A stretch of DNA of 64,000 bases from Oikopleura dioica (GCA_907165135.1 OU015566.1:8354157-8418156), one strand, 5' to 3'; positions 1 through 11,990 are shown, numbered from the stretch's first letter. The notes: generated by a model from the letters alone, not told the origin. Numbers and translations: made by a program.

Positions 1-859
1 GTTGCCAAATCTTCGCAAGAGTCGGCTGCGGTAGCCCAGTGTCCATCATGATTCCTCTCGCTCTGGTGCCTTCGATGAATCCACTTTTTGATATATCGTG
101 CGTGTTGAATTTCTGGTTGAGCTTACTCTTCTGCATTGGAGTGACGGTCCAGTCGTGCGGACGATTACTTGGATTGATAGGTGCTGAGTTGCCGGGTATG
201 CTCGAGGTTGCCGTCATTGGCTTCGACTGGCCGAAATTAAGATCGAGATTTAATCCATAAGAACTGGGCTTTAAAAAATTTAGTTGATGCCTTATGAAGT
301 TCTACTTACAGTTGAAGTACTTGGAGCAGAAAGTGGTGTCATCACTGGCGCTCCTAAAGCGCCTGGGTTCATGGGCGTCATTGGCGAGTGATAGGTACTG
401 GCAGGCCCGGTAAGAATCGGCCTCATTTGAGGATAGCTTGGTGTCATTCCCATTCCAGCATTACCAGTCAAATTGGGGTTGATTCCCATTCCCTGGTTTC
501 CAAGATGACTTCCGGACGGTGAAAAAATACTAAAAATATGCATGGATTAATCCATGATTGACCACTTACTGAGGGGGGATAGAAGATGGCAGTTGTTGTT
601 TGGTAAGTGCCATTCGTACTAACTTCATGGCAACGCAAAATTCCTTCTGATTCAACGCGCCGTCTTTATCATTATCGGACAGGATCCAAATCTGCCCAAG
701 AACCTGGTTCGGCAAACCGGAACGCATGAAGAATGTCCGGGCTATCTCGGCGGTAACTTTTCCGCCAGCGGAGGGGAGCTGCGAGAATTCACGGCTGAAC
801 TGGGTATTTTCATCCTGCGATAGTGTGAATTCTCCTCCGACTCCTAGTCCACCAAACAT
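1..859 (-). CDS. EH-domain endocytic adaptor, intersectin/EPS15-like (C-terminus beyond window)
   Basis: Partial gene; its start is at 859 and it leaves the window at base 1. Exon 1 (859-571) encodes an EH domain with the EF-hand-like stretch SDNDKDGALNQKEF, followed by the LPSSIPP tail typical of EH1. A Gly/Pro/Met-rich linker follows (exon 2 from 529). A second EH domain begins below about 150, with the motif TGLPQPTLAKIW close to the edge. EH domains bind NPF motifs of endocytic partners at clathrin-coated pits. Two EH domains separated by a roughly 100-residue linker fit intersectin best, but EPS15 or EPS15L1 cannot be excluded without the C-terminus. The ATG lies directly after TTTCAG, which suggests a trans-spliced 5' end. 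Confidence 0.75.
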
Positions 860-1442
860 TCTGAAACGATCATTTTCTATTAATCCTGCAACACACAAAT
901 CTTAGTCAGAATAAGACTCAATAAATTATTAAATATTTTCTTTTATGAAGGTTCAAGAGTTTAATAAAATACGGGGCAGCAAATTCAGTCATATAACTGT
1001 CTCCTTTGAGTCCTGTTTGTCATTTGTTATGCTATCTTTTTGATCTTCAGAGGTTGTCTCTCTTTTCCTTCTGTCGATCGACTGTTGGCTCCTAATTTCT
1101 TCGGCGAGGTGTAAGATTGTGTTGCAGACAAAAATAAATTGTTGCACAGTCTTCAAACGGGAATCAATACAATTTGGGTGGGATCACGGATATTGGACAG
1201 CAGCACTCTGATTGAGACTCTCGAGTAACACGTCCTCTCACTTTATTGATTGCCCAACCTTAAGGGCTCTAGGCTACCGATTCGCGTTATTAATCAACTC
1301 ATTCACTAGTAAAGGGGGTACTTACTATTTATCTTACATACTCAAATTGGATGGACAGTCTCTCAAGAAAAATATCACGACTTCCATGAAAAGACCATGG
1401 GAAGGTGGAAAACACATCAGACTGAACACCTAATGGATCATT
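860..1442. other. Intergenic spacer without recognisable gene
   Basis: AT-rich stretch between the end of the tyrosine phosphatase and the start of the EH-domain gene, both on the minus strand. No open frame shows conserved motifs. A 73-codon plus-strand frame near 1212-1433 has no recognisable features. Confidence 0.6.
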
Positions 1443-2725
1443 TTAAAAAATTAAATGATTGATTCCAATTTCCTGAATCAAACAGCCGCGCTGATCGCGC
1501 ATTTCCTCGAGTAGCGCCTTAGGATCAACAGAGAGGCCTTTCTCAAGGCGCTCCCACGCTGCGTCGAGCGCGATCGTCACTCCTGTCCTACCAACGCCGG
1601 CTGAGCAGTGCACGATCGTGTGAATATCATCTCCTAAAATAAATTTATCTAATACGAATCTGATCGATTGATAAGCGCACCAGATTCTTTCTTGAGCGCT
1701 CTGATCTTTCTCAAAAAGGTTAAAAAGTGAGCTGGATCGTGTGGCACTCCATGATCAGGCCAGTCGACAAATTGAATGTGGTTCACGTTTCTAGTGGTTC
1801 CATCTTCGCTTCGGAATTGAAGTTCGCGCGCAATCATTCCCTCGTTTTCCTGCTCTTCGTTGAGCAATCGGACGGTCAACAAATCGGGATTCGTGAGGTA
1901 AACTGGTTCGGGCTCTTCGGGCCAGTAGTCTTCGCACTTTGGCCGGCCCAGTTCGCGGGTTTGCGTCACCATTACTATCAACGACGCGTTGCTGAAATTA
2001 ATGATTAAACCAAAAATACGCTTTCAAAATTGAACCTGTCGTAAATCATCTTCCAAAAGTCATTTTTCGTGTTTTCAAGTGGACCTTGGCTAGCAATCCA
2101 GCGTCTGTAATAGCCGCTTGAGTTTGCTTGCTCCTCGAGTTCTTCGTCGCCAATTAGCATTTTGACATAATTAGCGTTAATATAGTCCCCTTGAGCGGTG
2201 GCCGAGTCTTTGCCTGGAAAAAACGTGTTAAGCCCTGTAACGATGGTTTTTTGTATTCGGGCTCGAATACCACCGGATGATGATGCTCCTCCTGCGGATG
2301 AGCTTTCATCTTTACCAGTGCTGCCGCCAGATACATAGGGTCGGAGAATCACACGCGTCTTGTCGTAGGGCATAATATCGATGTACCGATTCTTTTCGCG
2401 GTTTTCTTTTCAAAGTGCACGAAAAAGTTTTTTATTGGATCGAAATAGGAGATTATTCGAAGCACTTTCCTTGCCTCCTTGCTTCCTTGAAGGTATGATG
2501 GTTGAAGTAGGGAGGCATTTGGTAATAGTAATCTCTGTAATGACCACTTCGCAGGTTCTCATCGATTTGTTTTAGGTATTCCTCTTGGATTTCTTCTTCT
2601 TCGGATCTTTCCTCGGAGCTCAGTTCTTCGCTCTTTTCGTTGCCCGTTGCTGCATCGCATTTAGGATCATTCGCGCGCTCATCGACTTCTTGCTCTGTCG
2701 ATTCATTATCGGAGGCTAAATTCAT
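1443..2725 (-). CDS. Classical non-receptor protein tyrosine phosphatase
   Basis: Spliced gene starting at 2725 with an acidic N-terminal tail of about 80 residues, followed by one PTP catalytic domain. Visible landmarks in order: KNRYIDIMPYD (phosphotyrosine loop), YRRWIASQGPL, the WPD loop (VDWPDHGVP) with its general-acid Asp, and the P-loop HCSAGVGRTG with the catalytic Cys and Arg. Four exons fit canonical GT-AG introns. Exon 2 ends inside the FWKMIYD segment with donor GTTCAATT near 2037, giving FWKMIYDSNASLIVMVTQ. The protein stops right after the Q-loop region, where the usual second Gln is replaced. It should dephosphorylate phosphotyrosine in the cytoplasm. No transmembrane, SH2 or FERM segment is seen, so the subfamily is not assigned. 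Confidence 0.85.
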
Positions 2726-3974
2726 TTACACTCGTTTGCCGAAGCAGTGTTGGCTAGTTACCCAATGTATTCGCAGGCTCGCGCTTATCGCAAGAGTTCT
2801 CAACAGAGTTTTTTCTTTCTACCGAGTCCTCATTATTCATTTTACATGTATACGATACTGTACTGTCTGCGATTTTGACTGACGATTTTTCTGAACAAAA
2901 AGAAGATTATTTCAAGCTTAAAAAAGAAGAGCAGAATAGACAGATATAAAAAGAAACACCAGAGAACTTGGTAGCTTGAAGATTTTATTTGAAAGAAATT
3001 GTCTATCTCTATTTTTGTCTGATCGATAGTTTTGTATGAGAAAAAATGAGATATCCCAATTTGGGATTCCCAAATGCAAACTTACCGGCTTGCAAATTCA
3101 TACTCGGGCAGTTTTTCTCAGGCTTTGACAATTGATTTGCAACTGATTGAGAACTCGAGAAGCTCGCTTTTGAGAAAACTATCAGTGAAAGTCCTGCACG
3201 AGGCACTTTCATTTCTTCAAAAATCAATCTAAACTGCTAAGTCTTCATTATTTCTAACATGCTTGATTATTGGTATCATTCGTACTTTTTGATTGGTATG
3301 AAGAAAGAATGAATATAAAAGGAAGATGATACTATAAACTGGGCATTCTGGTTTCGTAAATATGAAATTTTCGTTTCATAAAAGGTTTTTCTTTTGAACT
3401 TCTTGGAACTTTTGAATCTCATCTGGCCAACTCTCAAAAGGCTAAATTTTCTTATTCAACTTACAAAAAGAAATTGAATTTCTAAACTCAATTGAGAATT
3501 TTAGCCGACCTAATCATCCACTACTGACCCCAGTTTATCGCGAAAAAGAATATATTTTCTCTCTCTATCTCTCAATCTTTTGACTCTGCCTCTGCAAATA
3601 AATAAAATCTGTTGGAATCCAGGATACTCAAATGAATCGAGTTCAAGACAAAATTCTGTCTCCAAATCTCTTTAATTCTCTCTCTCTCTTTGTTTCGGGA
3701 AGGTAAGCCTAAGTACTCGTTTTTGTGTATTTCTTCCTCTCTTCCAACAAAAAATTTATGACGGTGAATCATAACTGGACTAATTTAATAATACAAATCT
3801 TAAAATCGACAATCACTAGTAAAGAATCTCTCTGTTTATCGAAAATAAATACGAATGAAAAGGAATGGTGGAACTAAAAGCATTTATTGCACACAATCAT
3901 GACGAAGTATTCTTATCTCGCCGTATTTTTCTCATGACTAGAGAGAAAGTAGCAAAGTACGTGAGATTTTTTTC
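2726..3974. other. Intergenic, AT-rich with short CT-rich runs
   Basis: About 1.2 kb between the starts and ends of neighbouring minus-strand genes. It holds short pyrimidine runs near 3550-3570 and 3670-3690 and no frame with recognisable protein features. It probably contains the promoter of the phosphatase gene on its left side. Confidence 0.5.
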
Positions 3975-5083
3975 TTATTTAGACTTTTTCTTTTGGGCAG
4001 CAGCTGCTGATTTCGCCTTGGACTCGAGGAAGCCATCGAGGGCCAGGCCGACAAAGACGAGGACTGAGCCCGACCATTGTTGAGTTGTCAAGCTGTTGCC
4101 AAAGAGTACGACGGAGAGGAGAATTGTGAAGAACTTGCGGGTCGTCGTGACGATAGAGCACAGCAGGGGACCGTAGCCAGTGACGATGGAGAAGATGAAA
4201 TGCTGGCCAAGGGCGGAGCAGACTCCAAGAGCGGCGAGCCATTTGAGACAATCGGGATTGCGCTGGACGAAGCCGAAGAAGCCTGAAAATTTTATCAACC
4301 CTAGTCTAACCCGAACACTACCGAAGAAAGTGCCGCTAGCGAGACTTTGTCCAACAAGAACAATCAACGCGACCAGGTTCAAATTCAACATCATATTAGA
4401 CTTTGGACTTTGGTAATTTTTCTTCATGTATTCTTGGCAGCTAAAAATTATTCCGTCAAACCAAGGCCACCCAAAAACTCAAACCTCGCAACGCAGCCGT
4501 CCATCGCAAGAGACGCAAGAATCCACAATTCTCCGCTTCCAAGCTCGCCACTTGCAGCAGATTTTTTCGGGTTGTACAAAAAGGTGACGACTCCAGCGAC
4601 AATAAGGAAGACGCAGAAGTACTTGGAGAATTTGTAACTCTTCTGTCGGAGGAGCAGGCACATGATCATTACCGCTACAGGCTTACAGGACTTTCCAAGA
4701 ACCTGGAAAAGGGAATGATGACAGAGAATAGATGGCTAAAGCTACCTGTGTTGGATAATTGACGTGTTTTAGCGCGTAGTTGGAGGAAAGCATGGCAGTG
4801 ACGTAGCATATCGCACATAAAATGTAAATTATCTTCGGTGTTTTATCAGTTTTGTCGCGTTTCGAACCAGACCAAGCGGCAAATACCAAATTCGAAAGCA
4901 CCATCGTAAAGACCAACTCAGCTTGATACACAAACTAATCACAAAATGTAAAAAATAACTTGTTATAATAAAAGATACCTTATCATCTTCATAATCGGCC
5001 TTGGTAATTTTCTCTTGTGCGATTCCCAACAGTCCGTAAAACGTTAAAATACCCCCGGCATAGTACAACTTCTCAAATGTCAT
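3975..5083 (-). CDS. SLC35B1: SLC35B1-type ER nucleotide (sugar) transporter
   Basis: Multipass carrier of the drug/metabolite transporter superfamily. Start at 5083 (MTFEKLYYAGG). Conserved SLC35B1 blocks appear in order: LGIAQEKITKADY, SSNYALKHVNYPTQV, SKYFCVFLIVAGVVTFLYNP, SGELWILASLAMDG, CSALGQHFIFSIVTGYGPL and CSIVTTTRKFFTIL. Splicing at AG|GTTTGAG near 4484 restores an 11-residue segment of the same length as in the vertebrate protein. Five exons. The C-terminus ends KKSK, a KKxx dilysine ER-retrieval signal as in the family. Vertebrate SLC35B1 sits in the ER membrane and has been described both as a UDP-galactose transporter homologue and as an ATP/ADP exchanger. Which activity applies here cannot be told from sequence. 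Confidence 0.9.
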
Positions 5084-5412
5084 TTTGGCTAAATGTTACT
5101 CTAAAAAATTTTTCTCTGGTACAATTATTCAAACGCCGAAAATTGCTCTAGGCCGAAAAATGGGAGAGAGCGTGCGTCAGCATGACGTGGTCAATCAAGG
5201 GTGAAAAAGCGCCGCCAAGTGGTAATGGGTTAGTAAATTAGCTGCGCAAGAATAACCCTAGACTTGTTTTTTTAGAAAAAGAGGAATTTCTGGAAGGAGA
5301 ATTTTATTGTTTCTGTGAACTGTGAAGAAATATTGCATAAAAAGAATGACATGGAAAATGATAGGAAGTAGAATTTCGTGTGGTTGAATAAATGGAGCTG
5401 AAAAGAATCAAC

Positions 5413-6393
5413 TCAAGAATCGAACAAACGGCGAATGTCAGTCGGATTAGTCGGAGCTCGACAAAATGGGCAGGTTCGCCGTTGATGCACATGCTGAAGG
5501 CAGCATTCTTCGCAGAGAAAGTGGCCGCACTATGAATTTGTTGCAAAAATGACCTTGTTTCAGACTTACAGGAAGACTGTCCTTGGCTCTGTCGGCTTCG
5601 AAGCAAATACGACATTCGGAACTTCTTATTGTATATTCGGAAGCGTTTCTTTGTGGAGGATTGATCATTTCTTCTTCGTTATTCTTTAAAAATGACTTCT
5701 CTACTCCTATTCCGGGCTTTTTACCTCTTTAGATTCTTGTTCCATTTGCAAGTTGACAATCCTTGCGTTCAATTCAGATATTTCTTCGAGATATTCTAAT
5801 AATTGAAAAGAAAATCAATTAAACTTGCAAATTGGCATTACCGCTTTCGAGATTTTCGACTGTATCTTTGAGTTTTTCTTGCTCTTGTCGTTCGCTTTCC
5901 CATTTTTGCTGGAACTCGTTGTCTTTTTCTTTCAGTTTTTCTTCGAATTCGTGCGTTTTGACGATAAGTTTGGCTTCTGATTCTTGCAATTGGTCTTTCA
6001 TTTCTTTCACTTGGGCCTCCAGGTCTTTGTGCAACTCTTAAGGCTGTCATAATCAAAAACGTTTTTTAGTAACTTACGAAAGTATTTCTGTCTTTCTTGG
6101 TTCATTTTGGTCCTGTTAGCAGTCAGTTCGGAAAGCGCATTTTGAAGCTCGCTCGTTCGCCCGTCGCAAATTTGCTTCACTTTTGAAAGATCTTCACTCG
6201 CTTGTTTTAATTTGTACTCAAGTAGGGCTGGTCTGTGGCGTCTTTCGTAACGGACTCGGAGATTTTTGTCGAGCTCTTCCAAGCTACTCATCCAAGCTCG
6301 AAGCTCTTCTTTTGGGATTACGTTTTTGTGTTCTCGGCGAAGGGATAGGGCGCGACTGACTTTTACCAGATTGAAACTCGGTTGTTTTTGCAT
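5413..6393 (-). CDS. Coiled-coil protein with C-terminal RING finger (probable E3 ubiquitin ligase)
   Basis: Starts at 6393 (MQKQPSFNL). About 230 residues of charged coiled coil come first, rich in Glu, Lys and Gln. The last two exons encode a C3HC4-like RING: CRICFEAD, then after a 40-60 nt intron CGHFLCEECC and TCPFCRAP, ending with stop at 5413. The RING predicts ubiquitin-ligase activity and the coiled coil predicts dimerisation. The orthologue is not recognised. The start lies only 84 nt downstream of the stop of the 70-residue gene at 6477-6689 on the same strand, so the two may form an operon. Confidence 0.75.
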
Positions 6394-6476
6394 GATTATC
6401 TATTGACAATAGACTGTTGTCAAAAATGCTTATTCAAACTGTTCCTAAAAGAAAATTGTTCATGTACAAACTTTCT

Positions 6477-6689
6477 TCATCCCTTGACGCACACGACTGA
6501 CATGGCTTGAGGCGAGTTTCCAAGATTTTCAACGCTAAAGCATACTTTCATATTTCCCAACGAAAATAGGGAAAACGAACCCTTGTATTGTGCTGAAGGA
6601 GCGCCAGGAATGGTCGAGTTTTCTGTGAATTCTTCGGCTTTGGTCTGCAGGTCATCGAATGTTTCGTAGCGATACAGTTCCGTTAACAT
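6477..6689 (-). CDS. Small conserved-looking protein, 70 residues, function unknown
   Basis: Single exon of 70 codons (MLTELYRYETFDDLQTKAEE...). The ATG sits two bases after TTTCAG, a trans-splice-like acceptor. The sequence has an acidic helix-like N-terminus and an alternating beta-like C-terminus (KVCFSVENLGN). I do not recognise the family. It lies upstream of the RING gene with an 84-nt gap and is divergent from OGFOD3 across a 342-bp interval that presumably holds promoters for both directions. Confidence 0.55.
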   Translation of the reverse strand: MLTELYRYETFDDLQTKAEEFTENSTIPGAPSAQYKGSFSLFSLGNMKVCFSVENLGNSPQAMSVVCVKG

Positions 6690-7031
6690 TGCTGAAATGA
6701 AAGAATCTTAGCTTTTTGATTATAATTGATCGATCATTTTTGTTTATATTTTTATGAGGAAATCATGCAGTAATTTTATCTGATGAATTTTAATTTATTA
6801 TTAGAATTAATTCAATCTGCCAATATGGCAATATTCTCAGGAGCACAGTTTCAGTGAACGATTTGTTTTTGGTTCCTCTTTATTAAAAATGAATTTGGCA
6901 ACGTCATTTCTTCAAGGACAGCGGATTGGCTACGCTTCGCTGCCTCATGGCGACTTTCCACAGCGGCGAAGGGAGGATTTCCAAATATTGCTTTTCGGAA
7001 TTTAGTGAACTTATGGTGTCTCTATTTTAGA

Positions 7032-8351
7032 ATGGTAGAGGAGGAAGTTAGAAAGCGGGCGACCGAAAAGGAAAAGAAGCCCGACCAGCCTGAGAAAAAG
7101 AGGCGAAAGAAGAAGAGAAAGGAGCTTGTTTATCGAGGTTTTTTGAAAATTGAAGAAATGGTAAAAAGAGAAATTTTTAACTAGGGCCGGAAACATGGAA
7201 GGTTGTGCTGACAATGGCGATTATTGGTGGTGCTTATTGGTTGTGGGTTAATGTTATCAACAAAGAAATAAAAACACTTGCATCAGTGGCGAACGACGAT
7301 GTCTACGTATACAAGGAAGTTAAATGCTCACCAGAGCATGCTGAAAAGCCGCAAGGTAACTTTCAAACAAGCAAAATTTTCACAGTTTTCTTACTTTCTT
7401 GTATAGTGAAAAGATGCACTCCAACAAAATGCGGCCGTCTAGTGCTCGACGGACTTTTGGCTCCTCGTGAAATCGAAGTGCTCAATCGACTTGCGATCGA
7501 AGGAACTCAAGCTCTTGGAGGTGGTGCTGGAGGAGCGTCGATCCTCGAGCTCTCTTCTTCCACCGTCTCCTCGGGTGAAAAATTCCAAAGGTACAGCCTT
7601 TCTTCCCCACCGTAATTCAATCATTTTCTAGCCTCTTCCAGCTGCGCGAAGCATCCGTAAAGAGCGACAACGACAAATTCCGAATCATGGTCGAGCGGCT
7701 CTACTCGCGCGACAACCTCGGTGTTTACAACTCTGCCAAAGAAAAAGTCAAGCAGGCGATTGAAAATGCTTTTGGCTTGGAAAGCGGCGTCCTGTCACTT
7801 GCTTCCCCTACCTTTTTCTCGCAGGAATTTGCTCTTAACAATAGACTGTTAAATTGATAGGATCAAAAAGCTGGTAACTAACCTTCTGGGACTATAGGTT
7901 TTATTAGCAATAAATAAAGTTGTCTCGTGAACCGGCAAAGACGGAAAACGACGAATATTGGCACTCGCACATTGATTCGAAACAGTATCCGAGTTTTGAC
8001 TACACTGCCTTGGTGTATCTCAATGATTACGAGTAAGTGACAGGGCTAAGGCTGAGCCGCTTAGCAATCTTCAAGTTGCGGGTATAATAGAAGTTTTTTA
8101 GAAAAGACTTCACCGGCGGTCGTTTTTTCTTCGAGCCATCTGAAATCGCCGGTACCGAAGAAGAAGAAGCGGTGGAACCTCGAGCCGGACGCGTGTCTGC
8201 CTTTACCTCTGGCGCCGAGAATCCTCACCGAGTAGAACGAGTGGCAAGCTCTAGAAGACTTGCATTTACAATGGGCTTTACGTGCAATCCTGATTTCGCA
8301 ATTGCAGATCCTGCTTTACCTCCCCTGCCAGAAGAGTCATTTGAATCGTGA
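7032..8351 (+). CDS. OGFOD3: 2-oxoglutarate/Fe(II) oxygenase domain protein, OGFOD3-like
   Basis: Type II membrane protein. A Lys/Arg-rich cytoplasmic N-terminus (EKKRRKKKRKEL) is followed by one transmembrane segment (VVLTMAIIGGAYWLWV), a lumenal region and a prolyl-4-hydroxylase-like domain. Catalytic landmarks are YWHSHID (the HxD iron ligands), SFDYTALVYLNDY, GGRFFF, RAGRVSAFTSG and NPHRVERV (distal His), then an Arg for 2-oxoglutarate binding. ATG 7032 follows TTTTAG|A. Exons are small with introns of about 50 nt. One intron, 7825-7919, must be read as GA-AG: after PTFFS the joined protein has the same 15-residue spacing to DEYW as the vertebrate protein. An AATAAA overlaps the stop. The substrate is unknown in the family. 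Confidence 0.88.
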
Positions 8352-8478
8352 ATAAATATAGTATTTAAGTGTCAGTCGAAGATTAAGGCGAGTCCCTTGT
8401 TCGACGTAGCCTTAATTTTTCCATTTAAAAAATGTTACAGCAGTTTATTGATAGTACGGGTGTGCTGGATAAATAGTG

Positions 8479-9002
8479 TTATTGACCGTGCATTTTCTGG
8501 AAGGAATCAAAGGCAAGGTCCCGCAGGTTTTCATGAATGCGTAGTTTTGCTTCCTTGAAAGTTCGAAAATAAGAATATAAACTGGCACTTCGGAAATTAC
8601 CTTGAGCCTGATTTTCTCATCGGCGAGAAGAAACTTGTCTTCGAATTTTTCAAAGTCTGGTGGAAGCTCGCCCTCGCTGATGTGCGATCTTCAAAACGTA
8701 GTAAAAAGTTCGTGGTAGATAAAATAATCGTTACCTCATCTCCCACATTTCGAGCTTAGAAGAAAGATATCGTCGCTTTTCGCTGCTTGATAGTGATAAG
8801 ATGTCTTCCTCGGTGTAATTCGGAAGTCTAAGCTGTGAGAAGATTCCTACGAAAAAATATCCTCTCTTGGTTAGACAATAGTAGGACTTACTGACGAGCT
8901 CTTCTCGGTGCTTGTTTTTCTTGGCTTTGGTAGTTGTTCGTGCTTTCGGTGTCTTCGGCTTATTCTTCGGTGGAGAGCGAGTAGTTGTTGCTTTTTCAGT
9001 TC
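8479..9002 (-). CDS. Small basic nuclear-type protein, 5' end unresolved
   Basis: Four exons can be joined in frame. The first is a Lys/Pro/Thr-rich stretch (TRSPPKNKPKTPKART...KKNKHREELV), then RLPNYTEEDILSLSSSEKRRYLSSKLEMWEMR, then ISEGELPPDFEKF, and a helical end (AKLRIHENLRDLAFDSFQ) with stop at 8479. Introns are 45-60 nt with GT-AG ends. The first exon opens after an acceptor near 9002. The upstream start exon is not certain; a short ATG-bearing exon near 9060-9095 is a candidate, but no phase-consistent canonical donor was found. No family recognised. The gene is convergent with OGFOD3, 128 nt away. Confidence 0.5.
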
Positions 9003-9099
9003 TTTATTAATTCAAGATACTTGAGTATCCTGAAGGATTATATTAGCTAACATTAACGAACTTTTCCTTCATTATTATTGACTTTATTCATTTCGATTG

Positions 9100-10138
9100 A
9101 ATCTCTAGCACTCAAGCTTTTTTAAAGTTATCGCACTTTTTTGCGCAGCTTTTGAAAATTGCTCTTCCGCACCCGGAGAGCAGATGAAAATCTGATTAAC
9201 AAAAAGTCGGTTGAAATGAAAATATGGTTTGCTGATTTCTTATCTAGAAATTATTCCATAATCGGCAATAATAATGAATAAACAATTATTTTCTTGATAC
9301 TCGGAGAGAACTATAAATTGTCTAATATTTTATTAGGAACCGGATTGAAAAGGTCATTTTTGACTTTTATGTCTATTTTCTTTGAAGATTTTTTATTTAT
9401 AATTTTGACTTGATGCTGCCAGATTATGTTAAAAACCATTGTGAATTTAGAGTTTAATGATATAATATTCAAGATCTGCGTTGAATAAATGGCATCTCTG
9501 ACTAGAGGGTAATAAATTGGCGCGGAATGCTATAAATCGTCTGATCAAGACCCTGCCAGCTAGATGATCGCAACTTTTTGGCACCTGATTTATGTGCCAG
9601 CACGCGAATATCTAGTGGTCAGATACTTCCTTTTATCTATTCATAAAACGCATCAAAAGTTCGAAATACCCGCGGAGCCCGAAACAATAACTGCTCAAGA
9701 AAGTTCAATCTTTGAGTTAATATTTTGGAAACATCGAGCTAAAAATCTCTTGAAAATATTTCAAAATTATGTTTGTATGCTGAGCAAGGAAAATCTTCCT
9801 TACATATCTGAATTTGCTTGCATTGAAAAGCAAATCCAGTATAAAATTTTCTATAAGCATAATAAAATAAAATTTTGAAATAAAATGATCCATAAATTAT
9901 TGACCATAAATTATGCGTATCTTACAAATAAACACTTGCAAAAATTATCGAGAAAATGTACCATTATTAAATGACCATTATCTCGTTATTGACAATACCT
10001 TCAGGAATTTAGGACTTGATAAGATGGCGCTCGGGTCGTATTTTACTTAACGACGTAAACTTAAGCAATTAGAGTTCGCAGTTCATCATTCATTAAATCA
10101 CATTTTTCGAAACAAGATTTATTTTTGAAAAACGAGAA
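9100..10138. other. Intergenic, AT-rich; upstream region of the tandem membrane-protein pair
   Basis: About 1 kb without supported genes. A 104-codon frame at 9564-9878 is AT-biased and shows no motifs. Near 9990-10045 a segment resembles the sequence upstream of the second tandem copy (12085-12140), with AGGAATTTAG and GATGGCGCT shared, so it is likely the duplicated promoter. Confidence 0.5.
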
Positions 10139-11768
10139 ATGGGAAGAAAAGCTCAGCCCGGATCAATGACAGGATGGGGCTCATGGGGAGATGTCTCGCA
10201 CCCCGGAGTTTCCATGGTCCTCGCCACTGCTCTCGCCATCGTCTACTTTATTCTTGAGATCTACCATGTCAAGGGTGTGCAAAACTCAACTGCCAACCCC
10301 AACGATCTTCTTGCTTCTGCCGCTTTTACGTGAGTTGATCGAATCCCAGAATTCCTTGAACTAATCCATTACTTAGTCTTACCGCCTGGACCTTCATTCT
10401 CATGTTCTTCGGAAACGACTGGCGATTCACCTTCAAACTTCATGCTCTTCTGGCTTTTGCCGTGACTCTGTCTTTTGCCATTCTCTCAGCCCAGGAAAAT
10501 GCCGAAGCTGCCACTGTCCAAGCTCTTTCTGTTGCAGCCTGTGTTCTCGCCTGGTGTGCCGTTGTGTGCCTCACTCACGTTCTCTACGTCTGCTTCTGGA
10601 ACATGTTAGTATTCCCGTTATATGCATCGAGTTGAACTCATATTTTTAGGTTCGAGAAGCGATGGGAGAAGAAAGACCGCTCCTGGTTCGCTACTGTCGT
10701 CTGCTTTTTCCTCACTGTTCTTGCCTTCATCTTATGGCTCAACTCTGGCACTGTCAGCATGACTCCACTTATGAGCAACTGGGTCCACGGACTCTTCGTT
10801 GCTGGAACTTGGTAACTTTTTCTATGCATCGTGAATAATTAAAATATAATTAAGCTTCGCCCTCGTCGCCTGTCTCAGCTATATCTTCGGCCTTATCAAG
10901 GACGGTGACCTTCTCGACCTCTACTGTGGAATCGCTTGCCTCGCCCTCACCATCTTCTGGATCGCTGCTGTTGCAATCACTCCAGACAACATGGGTATGT
11001 TGTCGCAAACCAGAAAATTTTGAATTCATGTTTTTTAAGAAAATACTGTCTTTCTCACCGCGATCATCCTCACTGCCTTCAACACAGTCATTTTGGCTTA
11101 CCTCTCATTTTCTGTTGTCAAGAGGTTCTGGGACCAATCCTGGTCTGGTCGAATTTTGGTCATCACTGTCGTCCTCGTCGTCATCCAGTACACTCTTGCT
11201 ATGACTGCAGACCAACCTAACAGCGGCGCGAACCAGGTTACCCCAGTTGTTACTGTGGCCAACTGGTGGCTCGGAATCCTCTCTGCTGGTTTTGCGTAAG
11301 GGAGAATGGACAAGCAGAGTATTAAAAAATAATTAAAGGTGCGCGATTGCCGCTTGCTTCTTCAGCGTCATCAAGATCCACCTTCCAACTTCTTTGAACT
11401 TCAACGCTGCTGCCCTTGGACTCTACGTCGCTTACTTCGTTACTGAATGCTACAACCGATCTAAGAATAACGCAGTATCAACCAACCTCTACGATTTCAG
11501 CCATCGGTAAACAACACAAAAATATCAAGAAACTATCCATTTGTATTTTAGAAAGGGAATCGCATCCCTCGCTCTCTGCGCTGGTATCATCGCCCTTCTT
11601 CTTGTCTCTCTTATCATCAAGGCTTTGGTCTACAAAGGAAAGAACGCTGGAGACACCTCTGAGCCCAAACAGAAATTGAAGATCATCTGCCGATCTTGCT
11701 GCTACACTAAGGTCGTCAATGTTGATGATGTTGATGAGACAGGAATTCCAGGACCGGCTCGACATTGA
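10139..11768 (+). CDS. Multipass membrane protein, tandem copy 1
   Basis: Seven exons: 10139-10329, 10377-10604, 10650-10811, 10855-10994, 11040-11294, 11339-11506 and 11552-11768, all with GT-AG introns of about 45 nt. About 450 residues. A short N-terminus (MGRKAQPGSMTGWGSWGD) is followed by roughly ten to twelve hydrophobic segments; short polar turns car­ry motifs such as GNDWRFTF and NWWLGILSAGF. The tail is soluble and contains ICRSCCYT, a possible palmitoylated or metal-binding Cys cluster. Family not recognised, and no transporter or receptor signature is seen. Codon use is strongly C-ending, unlike neighbours, which suggests high expression. Confidence 0.85.
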
Positions 11769-11827
11769 CACCATAAAATAATATAAAAATATTTATATTT
11801 TATAAATAAATCCATCAAAAATACTTC

Positions 11828-11990
11828 AGTTTGAGCCCAAAGCAAGTCGAAATGTCAGTAACTTCCTCGAGTGATTAAGCACGCGATCTTCTAAACCCAT
11901 TTTAACACATTCTTAATCTCCTTTTGATTACTGTATGATCAGTCTGTGCGTGTGACAGTGTTAATATAATTCTGTGAAAATCTTAATAAA
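11828..11990. repeat. Conserved noncoding element, copy 1 (downstream of tandem gene 1)
   Basis: About 160 bp after the polyadenylation signals of copy 1. It is closely similar to 13928-14090 after copy 2. Shared blocks include TTTGAGCCCAAA, CAGTAACTTCCTCGAG, TTTTAACACATTCTTAATCT, GATTACTGTATGATCAGT and GACAGTGTTAATA. The immediate 3' UTRs between stop and element are not conserved, so the element itself appears constrained or recently homogenised. It may be a regulatory element or an unannotated transcript. Confidence 0.7.

Noticed and set aside
2005-2040. Apparent non-canonical intron in the tyrosine phosphatase gene
   Set aside because: The open frame simply runs on past the real donor. 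Using GTTCAATT after the FWKMIYD segment gives a canonical GT-AG intron and a perfect family fit.
9564-9878. 104-codon plus-strand open frame
   Set aside because: AT-biased, no domain or splice context, no relation to neighbours; likely chance.
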